In this document: positions 44,901 to 54,600 of the stretch, one piece after another
Layout: every line of letters begins with the position of its first letter
Numbering within the stretch: the stretch's first letter is position 1
From: Chrysaora quinquecirrha
Taxonomy: Eukaryota; Cnidaria; Scyphozoa; Semaeostomeae; Pelagiidae
DNA: 64,000 nt
Assembly (NCBI GenBank): GCA_014526335.1
Contig: JACTAT010000164.1
Span: forward strand, 669,398 to 733,397
Reading direction: 5' to 3'
The notes under the pieces: generated by a model
Seen by the model: the letters and a program-made list of their open reading frames with translations, nothing else
What the model was told of the DNA's origin: nothing
Databases searched by the model: none
Position numbers and translations under genes: made by a program

Positions 44901-45028
44901 AATGTCCATATTTTCAGAAGCAGTACTGCAACAACCTTTACAACCAGAAAAACTTTTAATTTCCTGAAGATGAATTTCAGGCAGCGCAGCACCATTTCTT
45001 TCAGGCACGTTTCAGTTTTCTCTACCAT
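32971..45028 (-). CDS. CTDNEP1: CTD nuclear envelope phosphatase 1 (Dullard), 8 exons found, 1 not found
   Basis: Minus-strand exons 5' to 3': 45028-44867, 43052-42986, 41393-41327, 41206-41155, [missing], 38364-38320, 36143-36072, 34767-34656, 33113-32971. CTDNEP1 is a HAD-family Ser/Thr phosphatase of the nuclear envelope/ER that dephosphorylates lipin with its partner CNEP1R1, and also limits BMP signalling. Residues ~22-50 are a hydrophobic N-terminal segment as in the family. The catalytic [10 protein letters not shown] starts at Asp87 (nucleophile Asp87, acid/base Asp89). Further conserved motifs are [38 protein letters not shown] and SWFADPSD; the C-terminus is [10 protein letters not shown]. 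The eight exons give 239 codons. About 23-24 residues equivalent to human VVIDKHPV...DFFLE are absent between 41155 and 38364. Both flanking junctions are phase 0, so one 69-72 nt exon would complete the protein. Confidence 0.93.
33165..33360. repeat. MITE-like inverted ends
   Basis: GGCTGCGTTTACACG at the left and CATGTAAACGCTTGAAAC at the right are rough inverses, with a CCCCGGCC-rich segment before the right end. It lies in the last CTDNEP1 intron. Boundaries are uncertain. Confidence 0.4.
33600..33855 (+). pseudogene. Penelope-like retroelement C-terminal (GIY-YIG region) fragment
   Basis: Plus-strand frame reads [15 protein letters not shown], then [19 protein letters not shown]. This is the C-terminal portion typical of GIY-YIG endonucleases of Penelope-like elements (xxxALAxHAWxxxHxIDW...RxxKEAIHI). 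The GIY and YIG residues themselves would lie upstream and are absent, so the copy is 5'-truncated. It lies in CTDNEP1's last intron, opposite to the gene, and is followed directly by its terminal repeat. Confidence 0.7.
33820..34046 (+). repeat. Terminal repeat of the Penelope-like element
   Basis: Shared with 4401-4768 and, in part, 36202-36256: TTGAGCGCCAAAAAATTCC, CACATTTCTCATTGC, then the hammerhead-like core, then CTATCATGTCTAATAC at the end. Confidence 0.65.
33954..33984 (+). ncRNA. Hammerhead-ribozyme-like core (candidate, copy 2)
   Basis: CCGATGA (one change from CUGAUGA), then stem GGGAGA/TCTCCC (33962-33967 with 33974-33979), then GAAAC at 33980. The U-to-C change at core position 4 would probably weaken or abolish cleavage. 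It is homologous to the minus-strand copy at 4461-4491. Confidence 0.4.
35708..35941 (+). mobile_element. Mariner-type MITE copy 2, internally deleted
   Basis: TACAGGGTGGCCCAAAAAG to GGGCCACCCTGTA, about 233 bp. It matches both ends of the 19138-19739 copy but lacks ~370 bp of the middle. It lies in a CTDNEP1 intron. Confidence 0.85.
36202..36256 (-). repeat. Fragment of the Penelope-like terminal repeat
   Basis: GTATTAGACATGATAGCCAC and TTGATATTTAGT match the outer end of the 4401-4768 repeat. The core part is absent. Confidence 0.5.
37385..37515 (+). repeat. SINE-like repeat, second copy
   Basis: A B-box-like GTTTCGAGTCTC is followed by TTGATTAGTTAACCTACTAC and TGAGATCC, shared in inverse orientation with 14430-14590. 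Confidence 0.5.
37625..38237 (-). mobile_element. Mariner-type MITE copy 3
   Basis: Ends TACAGGATGGCCCAAAAAA and TTGGGCCACCCTGTA. Inner sequence is the inverse of the 19138-19739 copy, for example TTTTGGACATCATGAATTTA here. It ends about 80 bp before the CTDNEP1 exon at 38320-38364. Confidence 0.8.
38500..38950. mobile_element. MITE with GGGGGCCTATTATAGG ends
   Basis: Starts GGGGGCCTATTATAGG and ends CCTATAATAGGCCCCC, perfect inverses of 16 bp. Subterminal TTTGCGGCTTCACGGCTTCG is echoed by TTCGCGGTTTCGCGGCTTC near the other end. About 450 bp, no transposase. Confidence 0.8.
39900..39985 (-). repeat. tRNA-like SINE head
   Basis: On the minus strand TAGCTCAGTGG (A-box) and GGTTCAAATCC (B-box) are spaced as in a tRNA gene. 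No proper acceptor stem or anticodon stem can be drawn. A tRNA-derived SINE or tRNA pseudogene is more likely than a working tRNA gene. Confidence 0.5.
40085..40250. repeat. Fragment of the CCCGGGGG/GTACTT family
   Basis: GGTATGTGCCGCCCATATGG, CTAAAATTCTCTAAACATGG and GTGGGTGGGAAAATTAAG match the right half of 43497-43870. Confidence 0.6.
40770..41110. repeat. CAAACATT-rich repeat related to the 6180-7102 satellite
   Basis: Multiple GATCAAACATTG, GTCTAACATTT and GTCAAACATTGCTTG motifs, with GTAAAGCACATTCC. It resembles degenerate units of the AGTRAP-intron satellite. It lies directly downstream of the CTDNEP1 exon at 41155-41206. Confidence 0.5.
43497..43870. mobile_element. CCCGGGGG/GTACTT family, best-preserved copy
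   Basis: Starts CCCGGGGGAGGGGGGTACTT and ends AAGTACCTCCCCCGGG. Internal inverted motifs are GGGATGTGCCGCCCAGA and GGGCGCACATACCC. About 374 bp, no ORF of note. It lies in CTDNEP1 intron 1. Confidence 0.75.
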
Positions 45029-46782
45029 GAAATCACTCTCTTAGAGCTAAACTTGCTTCTTATCAGATGATTCTCAAAATATCTTTGATTTATCTTTTGA
45101 AGAAATAAATAGTAAACAATACTTGCATGCGCTACAACTTCAATTGTGGTCCGCCATGTTTACCAATCTATCCTGTGAATTGACAAGCTGTTGAACTGCA
45201 TTATGGGAAGAGAAGAGGAAGACGGAATGGGGGTCAGATGGGGTCTGATGGATTGTAGACGAAATAGGGGTGCAAGTTGGAAGAAAAAATGGCAACTGTG
45301 CGCGGTTGCCTGTTCAGAGCACACCCCAAATCCTAAATTCGGCAATGTTACTACCAGCAATTAGCATGCCAATTCTGAGGTCACCATCACCCAGGGCAGA
45401 TCTCTACTCCTCTATAATCTTGTGTGTGATAGAGATTCTTAGAGGGGGCACAACAGATTGGCATAGGTCCCCATACTTGCAAACGTATTAGATGACTTTC
45501 CACTCTGGCCTGTCGCCCTGTCAGTGTCGTTATCGCTTTTTTGGATGGATGTATGTGGTAGAATAGAACGGTGCAACGGAGGGCAACAGATTAAAAGCCT
45601 GAGACAGAGGGAAAAACAAATTCAACGGTTAATACTTTCCATGAAGGATACTTACAAGATAATATTGATGAATATCTTCAATGTTTTCAGGAAGTGGGCG
45701 TCAGTGCATCGGCCCTTAAACTGCCTGAATTCCAACCTACCGCTATACATCGGTGATTGGGTGGGAAATACAATTTCCGGCCAATGCACCAGTCACCACG
45801 GAGAGGAACAGGAAAGATAAGAGGCAGAGAATAGTAGGGCAGGAAGATAATGCAGAGAAATAAAAAAAAAATCCAATGGGCCTAGTAATGTAGAAGGCAA
45901 AGGCTACATAACAGGGCGGGTGGGAGGGAAATTGCTGAATTGTCAAGGAAAGGATTGAGCTTGACGATGCCTCCTGTGTCCAAGAGTAGGAATGACTGAA
46001 TGACTGAGGGCACGTCGTAGCCCACCCAATATGATTATCATAAAACGGAAGGACTGCGACACGTCAATCACTATGACAGCTAACTGACAGTAGGGAATCC
46101 GAGGTGGACCCCATCAAAGTTTGGGTCCCCAAATAAAAACATGTTCCCTCCTGAAGTATTAACCCCACTTAAACTTTCTTGTCTAACTGGTATTAAACAC
46201 TATGTACTGCGTGGTGACCAAGGATATTCGCATAGTCACAAATCATTTCCTCTTACTTCAAATATCAATCAATAATTTCCTTTAACTCTTTATTCATCGG
46301 ATGAAATGAAACTTCTCTCTATTTGGAGGCCCAGAGGATGTTTGACCTGACGGGATATGCCGCAGAGCAGTGTGTCGTTTTGCGGTAAAAGTTCTTACAA
46401 GAGTTATGGGATGGGACAGGATGTTCTTTTCTAATAAAAAATAAGCGACATAGTGCTTTAAAGAATGTTTTACGCAACAGGGTGTACTGTTAGCGCATTT
46501 TTTATTTGACAGCTAGGAAAAAGAGATATAACAATTAATGTACACTCTACGCTAAGATCATGGCAAGTAAAGCATGTTTTAGTGATGTAAAGGACACCAG
46601 GAGATTTTCAAAAGTAGGATAAATGGATAATTGTTTGGGGGCTGAGCCCCTTTTAAATCAAAGGTAATTTTAACAAGGGGGGCTGCGCCCCCTGAGAAAT
46701 CACCACTGTGTGTACGGGTGTTTAATGCAATTGATGGAGTACGCTTGGTTTAGTCGAAGAGTATCGGAACTAGAATGGATAG

Positions 46783-46917
46783 TCGAGGATTAGTAAATTA
46801 TGCTGAAGATTCATTACGTTTTTGATAGTTACTTAGAATCAGTCTTCGCAAACTTGTTTTATTTGAGTCATGAACGACTTTCCTTTTATTTCTTCTTGGA
46901 AATATGATATTTGAACA
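46783..46917 (-). pseudogene. Partial duplicate of the GPCR C-terminus
   Basis: About 130 bp nearly identical to the last coding bases of the GPCR (48637-48770): TTATGCTGAAGATTCATT, GATAGTTACT, GAGTCATGAACGACTTTCC and CTTGGAAATATGATAT. Same orientation as the gene, roughly 1.85 kb downstream of it. It has no upstream exons and is a duplication remnant. Confidence 0.85.
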
Positions 46918-47532
46918 GGGTATACTTTCAGGGAATTTTTATGCAACGGTGTACAGGATGCAGAGGGGTTTGCCATAAATCCCCGTTACATCCCTAGCCA
47001 AGTACCCCCCCCCCCAGATATAGAGAAGGCTTTAAGTCCTTGTTGTACAGAAAGCGGGTGAATAGGACACGATTCAACAGCGTTGCATGCCGCTTCCAGG
47101 AAATTGGAATATCAATACGCCACGTGAAGCAATTTTGACCGGAAACTGCCTATGTTCTATCCTTTTCTTTGTGCACCAAAGGGACATAGAGCATACAGCA
47201 AATATACATGCACGGGACGAAACTTGCAGTGGGCCACTGACCCTAACTTTGGTTTCCATTCTATCTCGCCATGATCTCGCATATCTGCTACTTAGGGCTA
47301 AATAAAACCAAGCAGATCCAAAAGATCCGTACATTAAGGTTTCGATAAGGTTTCAAGGGGCGGATCGGCAACGATCCAGATGGATTCGCTTTTCTAGCAT
47401 ACCACCAAGACCCAAAAAAGGAATAATCACGTTCCCAAGATCAAAGAATCCATGCTTACCTGTGTAACTGAAAAGCCTATTGTGACATTTCTAATTGGTA
47501 TTTTTAAAATTTGGAATACAACTTTACAGAGA

Positions 47533-47888
47533 GGTCCGGGCGACGCGAGATTTTTCTGGAAAATGGTAGACATTTCGAGTAAGAGAATCCTCTCCTCGCA
47601 CAAAGATCGGAATTGTGGTCGTTTCAGGAGACTTGAGGTTTTGCTTCAAAATCACGTTTGATGGAAAATAAATTGAAAGAAATGTTTCAATTGTTTCTGC
47701 AAAAAACTTTGACATTTACTATCACAGATTTCGTTTCTCCCTCTTTTCATTTATTATATGTGAATTAGAAGTAAAATTTGCTGCACTAACTCTCCTAAAG
47801 GGACTTTAATCATGGTCTTAGCGCACAGAGAGGATTCCCTTACTCTACATATCTACCATTTTCCAGAAAATGTAGCGCCGAACCAGTC
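47533..47888. mobile_element. MITE, family of 32316-32770
   Basis: Inverted ends around GGGCGACGCGAGATTTTTC and AAAATGTAGCGCCGAACC. Subterminal GAGTAAGAGAATCCTCTCC and AGAGGATTCCCTTACTC are inverses. Confidence 0.7.
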
Positions 47889-48652
47889 CTCTTTGAAAAG
47901 GTCTTTTTAAGATCCACGGGAGAAAGTGCGATAAAACAAGTAATTACAATGCATGCGCATTAATATGTTCTTTTTAATTTCATAACAGTACATCCCACTT
48001 AATTGTGTCTTACATTTAACAACTTTTTTTTAAAATAACTTAATATATTTTTCTTAGTTTCATTGTTTTGCCAACAACATTAATTTGCTGTTAAGGATGA
48101 GTTCTTTAGGCGCACAAGGAGCAGTCTTTATTTTGATTGGTTAATCTAACAGATCGAATTAATTAGATGGGTGGAAATTGAACTTGTTTGCTTAAAATGG
48201 TTTATATCGCCCTCACGCTAAGAGCTACGAGAGTGTTTGCACGAGAGAAACTGGACCGGCTCCGATCCGATCCAGAAATAATTGACAACCGTATTTTTTG
48301 AGTTCACACTTGCGCTATAATCACACTTGTTGCTACAAAACTGCTTGAAATTTCTTCATCCAGCAGCATCTTATGGAGGCTAAAGCAGAAAAATCGACTT
48401 TTCTTCAAAATATGATGTGTTATTGTAGGCTTTATTCGTTCACTTTTTGTCACGTTTCGGGTCCGTGCCAGTTTGGATCCGATCCAAAGCGTTTGCATAG
48501 GAATGAAACAGAGACCAGTTAGCTCTGCTTCTGAACAGATCCAGAACTGGTTCTAAAATAGAGCCAGAAAACATACCGATCCAAGAGATCCTGTGTCAGC
48601 GGAAGTCATTCTAAATCAAAGATATTGGTAGTTGAGGATTCGTATTCGTAAA

Positions 48653-51600
48653 TTATGCTGAAGATTCATTCCGTTTTTGATAGTTACTCAGAATCAGTCT
48701 TCGTAAACTTGTTTTATTTGAGTCATGAACGACTTTCCTTTTATTTCTTCTTGGAAATATGATATCTGAACTTTCACAATCTGAAGAATCATACGAGGCG
48801 TTATGCTCAAACTTTTTGAAAATTTCATTTTCGTTTTTTATCAGCTTATCTATAAATTCAGTTTCAGCTATTTGATTGGGAATATTTCTCGTGGTTCTTG
48901 TTGCTTCACTCATTTGAAGTTGATTATTTAGTTCAGGTGATTTCTCTGAGGCTTTTTCGTCGCGAAGAGTAATCTCGGAGCTTGAAAAATTGTCTGACGA
49001 AATCGTACTTTTTGAGTCACTCATATCAGAGTAAAAATTATTGGGCTGCAGACTGTCTAATGCATTACTATATAGCTCGCTTTTTAGGTCCTTTGGCATT
49101 CTTGTCCTCGCCTCGAAAATTTCAGCTAAAGAAGTCAAGTCGCCGTTTTGCAAACTATGTTCTGAACAATTTCCATTACTATCTTGTCCGCTCTTTTTTC
49201 TGCGTCTTTTCGCTCGCTTTTTGCAAAGAATTCTATCTCGTTTTTGCTCTTGACTTACACCATACCGAGACTGGTTAGAAATTGCTTCACTTCCGATTTC
49301 AAGTCTTCGTCTTTTCGATTCTCTATAACTCAACCCTGTCATCTCTACATTCCGTCCACTTCTTTGATCGCCGGACGAGTCCGATATCTGCATTTCAATA
49401 TTTTTGCTCGGTCGCAGCAAAATAATATAGAGTTTCGGTGCAAAAATACATGAAAATTCCACAGTGGCAACAAATGTATACAAAAAGCAGCAAATTATGT
49501 CTTTCGAGTAGCTGACAGTTCCAACGTGTACTGGAATGTAGACAAGAATTGTGATGCATATTGAAATCATTGTGAAGGCAATGAACTTCGCTTCGTTGTA
49601 ATTATGTGGCACTTTGCGGACCAGAAATGCTTGGTATGTACATACCAAAATCAGTCCTGAAAGATGAAAGAGAGATGAAACCAGCGTCATACAAATTTCT
49701 ATCATTCGAGGGCAATCAAGTTTCAGAATATGCATTCTCCCTGCACACGGTGAGAAATGAGCCCAAGTGGAAGAAAATATGAAACACGACAGATATTTTA
49801 ATATTTTAATCCTCACTGCCACGAATGACTTATTTCTCAGCAAAACTTGCCCGCACACGGTGAGTGCCACGAATGGCATCTTGCACAGAACATAGATCCT
49901 AAACGTGTGCGGCGGTCTTTGCAAACAGTAAACGAGCGTTTAAACGGGACGCCTGGGCATTTATCTTCGAAATTCACTATCCTTGGCGTTATTTCGGGAG
50001 GAGGGCAGTTTATGCTGGAGGGGCATTTATAAAAGAAGTTTCAATTTTATGATCTCATCATTACATGACATGTAAGAACTTGGTATGTAGGATCCAGTGT
50101 GTAGCTATACAGTCAAATATATAAGATAGCAATAGAGCGGAAAAATCTTAGACATACTTAATAAAGTTTTCGATTGACACATTGCAGTAAAAACGCCAGA
50201 AACAGGCCAAAACAATTGACTTTATTGTAATACAAACTGAAGCTATGGCTAAACTAGGAGCACGAAATTGCATTCCGCGTGTCTCCCAGGCTGGCTAAAC
50301 ATGCGAGTGACAAGCGAGCAACATGTCTCCTGAGTCACTGAGACAAGAAATGTTTCTTTTGTCTCTCAGAAACATTTGCGTGTCTCTCGCTACGAATTCT
50401 GTCGTGCACTATAAAGATTCCAAGATGGCTAAAATGGGAGGCATCGAGAGAACATGTAACGTGTGAAAATGTCGCGCGCGAGATATCTCCCAGTTTAGCC
50501 AGGCCTTGATACTCAGATGCGGATCGAAATGCATCAAACAGAATAGGGTGAAGTTTGATTGACATCGTGATTAATTGATGCATTTGACCTAGTATTTGTA
50601 TGCATATGACAAAGTATTTGGAACAAGGCCTCTTGTCCAAGGAATTCGGCCTATTCTATTGATTTTCTACGTCCATAACTTCAATTCTTCCCGTTGTCCC
50701 CAGAAAGATGTTGGTAGTAGAGCAAGGCATCTTTTGCTTGAAACAAAATTGTAACCGGGGAGAAGGGGGAAGTCATAGAATAACAGCAGAACTATTCGTA
50801 TCATAGCGTAACGTAGGTGTATATTCCGCCTTAAACAATTGTTTCGGCCCGTTTCTGAATTTTATGCTTTGAGGAGTATCAACTTAGAGAGCTTTAGTAA
50901 GAGTAAGCATAAGAGAAAGAGTAAGAGTAAGAGTAAGAGTAAAATAAAGTAAGAGTAAGAGTAAGAGTAAGAGTAAGAGTAAGAGTAAGAGTAAGAGTAA
51001 GAGTAAGAGTAAGAGTAAGAGTAAGAGTAAGAGTAAGAGTAAGAGTAAGAGCAAAAGTAAGAGTAAGATATAAGAGTAAGAGTAAGAGTAAGAGTAAGAT
51101 ATTTCTGCTTTTCGTCACTATCCTGAAAACTAAAACGAAAAATCGTTCTTTATATGTACCTGCATTATACAGAGACCATATAGCGAGGCCTTTGCTTGCC
51201 CCACTGAAACTGCATGTTAGAACTCGAGAAATTTGATCAACGAAAAATCCCGACTCCACGTGAGGAGGACTGAAAGCTAACAGCCAAACGAAACAGATCG
51301 CCTCCTCCACAGTGACTATGAAAAATACCATTAGATACTGCCATTTGCTGCTGAGGAAATGTGTGTTTCTTCTCATGATTCTCTTGCTGAAGATTCTCGC
51401 AATTCTATTCGTTTTAACCAGCATAGTTCCTGGAATTGGAAGAAGTATAATAGGTTTAATTTAGTTTCATTACATGAGTCCAAGTTATTGCACATTGCAA
51501 CCACCACCTCAAGTTGTTGTTGTTGACAGAAGGCTGCTCATAGACTCACTACGTCGTTCCACTACTTCGATTAATGTTGTTGTTGTTGTAGTTGGTCTAG

Positions 51601-54600
51601 ATATTTTGTACGGAAACTGAGACTCGTGCCATAAGTCTAGGATTAACTCAATAGCCCAACAACTCGGGAAAATGCGTTCTTCTTTACGATGCGCTTTCAA
51701 GTGGTTCCATTCTGGAAACCGTTTTGGAAATATAGTATTACCATCAGGGACGCCAGAGCGATGGTAGGGCAAGGGGGGTGACCAGTAACGTAAGGGCAAT
51801 TGAAATAGAATATTAGGGGCTTTGGTGGTACTCCCCAAGGAAATTTTTTGTGTCCACGCCCTTTAGAATGGTTTAAAATGCAACAAAAGTTTTTCAACGA
51901 GTATTAATCATGATTTGATACGACAATTTTTATGTCCGAAGGACATAATGAGAGGGTGTTCGTGGAACGCATGTAGGTATGTATGTTTGGCTATGTCTCA
52001 ACATGTACGCAGTTCGAATGGCATAACAATGGCGAAATATCGCATTTAACGTTGTAAAATTCAAATTAAAGATCCTGGAATTGTAAGAAAATATAGGTTT
52101 CAGTTAGTCTTTCGCTCCTCGTTGCAATACCGTAAATTACTGAATAAGCCACCCACCTCCGAATCAGCACGCCCTCAAATCAACCCCCATCTTAGAATTC
52201 AATTTTGCAAATGAGCCTACTGAAAAAGCTATGGCTGACATAGGTTTTACCATCAATTCAACCAAAGATCAGCCATGTTTTGCTGTTGGCAAGTAGCTGA
52301 TTATTGATTATACCATTCAAAAATTTCTATTCTGTCGAAAACACACTGGAAGTACTGAACTACTGAAATTTCATTAATACAAGAACTACTGAACTTGACA
52401 TAGCCATCAATCTCGAATATGCCCGGCCCTTGAATAAGCCCCGACCGCGAAATTCATTTTTGCAAGTAAGTCCCCGGTGGGTTTTAGAAAGGCCAAAATG
52501 ATATTTTTGGGTTAAAGATTAGAAAGTATTTGTGGAAAAAGGAAAAACAGAGTAATTTTTAAGATATTTTTGGGTCGTTGTAGGAATTTTTGAATGATAT
52601 TTTTGGGTCACTAGGAATTTTTTTGATACTTTTTGGACTGACGTCCCCGTGTGCAAAAGTCTTAAGTGCCGTCCTACTGGGATTCGAGTATTAACGGTAC
52701 TGAAGATTTGTACAACTATCAAGATAGCAACGTTCCAACGTAAAGGCAGGTTTTAACTAGTGTGAATTTGGCCGTGTGACCCGTGCGATCGCTCGAACAA
52801 AGTCGAACGAATGATTTCCGCTTTTTTCAATCTGGTCGTGCGACTGATAAATAAAGCAATTTGATTGTTTCTGCTTTTGTTTGTCGTAAAAAAGTAGAAA
52901 TCAATCCATCTTCCAAAATCAGCCGCGCGATCGCTGATGACAAGGGAATCTTTGTCACTGAAACAAACTACGCACGCCCAGGGAACTTGTCACAGAACCA
53001 AATTTGCATAAGTGGAAATCCGCCTTAATGGCTACTCACCAACGTTCAATGACAGACACAATCCAAGCGTAAAAGGAATAGATTTACATGACACATGATT
53101 TGGTCTACCAATCATCGTGAAGGGCATAAGATAAAGCAATGAAACACCAATGAGAAGCAAATAACATAATCCTCTGCTTGCAGCTTTCACGACGGGGGTT
53201 GCTCTGGATTTCATAAACACAATAGCAGTGAATATCACCATTGCAAGTCCAATTGAAGCAAGAGAAAGAATAATTTTGACCACCATATCATCCCACTTGA
53301 TGTATACTTCTTTGACTGCTAAGCATTTGGTGTGCTGGATATTAGGCCAATAGCTTTCCGGGCATTTTGCACATGTGTATTTGTTCGTATTGTTTGGTAT
53401 AGTGTTGCCGCCACACATAACGCAAGTCCAACAGCAACGCGGATCTGTTTTTTGTGGCCGTCTTCTCTGTCCTGAAATTGATGACGATGCATATACAAGA
53501 TACACGTTAGCGAATCTATACGCACTACTGTGGATGATACGCACTACTTTGGTTGTATATTTTGCGTATATTGGTGAATAAGCACTACTGTGTGATGAGT
53601 TATTATGCTTGACTTGGCGGATTATTGTGCTTGCTGTGGTAGTATTTTTTGCGTACTGTGCTGAATTGTGATTTTTTCTTGCTTTATCCATAGATTTCTG
53701 CTATTATTTTGTGCCCATCATAGCACGCAAAAAATACCACCATGGTATTGCTTATCCACCACATTATAGATTCGCTAGCTTGATAAATAGGACCTATTAT
53801 TAACAACTGAAACCGTACCAAGATTCAGCTCTGGGGAAAACTTAAGCATGTCCAAATATTTTCCCTATTCCTCGCAAATTAAAAAACGGTATTTTAGAGA
53901 ACTAACCTGGCATACAATCATTGCTGCAAGTTGACTTGGGTATGTCAATTCCTTTATTCCACATCACTTTACTCTTCCAACTGAATCGTTTTGATACATT
54001 GTTTTCATTGCTTTTGTAATGCCATTCAGCAACTGGGACAAAGGTATAGCTAGATTCTGTTCGCTGCAAATTCATTACCTAAAAATGATCAAAATATTTT
54101 TTCATCGTCTGGGGTAGCCTTTGACTCGGAAAGTAGCTAGATTTTTGGATGCAAATTTTTGATGCAAATGGCTCTCCCAGTTTGTCATCCAGTGAGGTTA
54201 CCCCTCCCCGCATCGCATTGCATTCCCTTGTTTCTTGGATACATTTCGCATGTTTGCGTGTTCCCTGGAACCCCAAAACGACCCTTGACATTCTCCAACT
54301 AAAATACAGTTCCAGGCAATAATTCTCATAATTTGATTACCTGATACCAGTTTGATCCGCTGCCAAACCAATCGAATGAAACTTCTCGCCCAGAGACGCC
54401 AAAGAATTTTACCCTCTTCAGATACTCTACTAATTCACTATTGCTAATGCTCTCTTTACGTCGTTGACATTTCGTCGTTGAGCATCTAAGCATTTCATGG
54501 AGCGCATGCGCGACTGCATAAACAGCATCGATAGTTGCACCAATATACGGTGACAATTCATATCTTTCGTCCAGAATGCATTGCGCCAGGTCTCCATGAT

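Larger units (their letters stand above)
45029..48652. other. Intergenic region between CTDNEP1 and the class C GPCR
   Basis: CTDNEP1's promoter and 5'UTR should lie just above 45028. I see no independent gene. Contents are a partial GPCR 3' copy (46783-46917), a MITE (47533-47888) and GGGGCTGAGCCCCTT / GGGGCTGCGCCCCC motifs at 46637-46695. Confidence 0.5.

Noticed and set aside
49657..49924. In-frame open sequence upstream of GPCR exon 6
   Set aside because: The CTTTCAG acceptor at 49657 joins exon 5 exactly in phase and gives the expected helix 5 alignment. The upstream reading would duplicate that segment without an entry splice site.
50894..51159. C-terminal part of a 176-aa minus-strand frame, Thr-Leu repeats
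   Set aside because: Read-through from GPCR exon 5 past its donor at 51159 into the hexanucleotide microsatellite.
53472..53691. N-terminal part of a 219-aa minus-strand frame
   Set aside because: It lies before the TTTCAG acceptor at 53472 and coincides with a MITE. The exon starts at 53471, where the CPG-QRRRP junction is restored.
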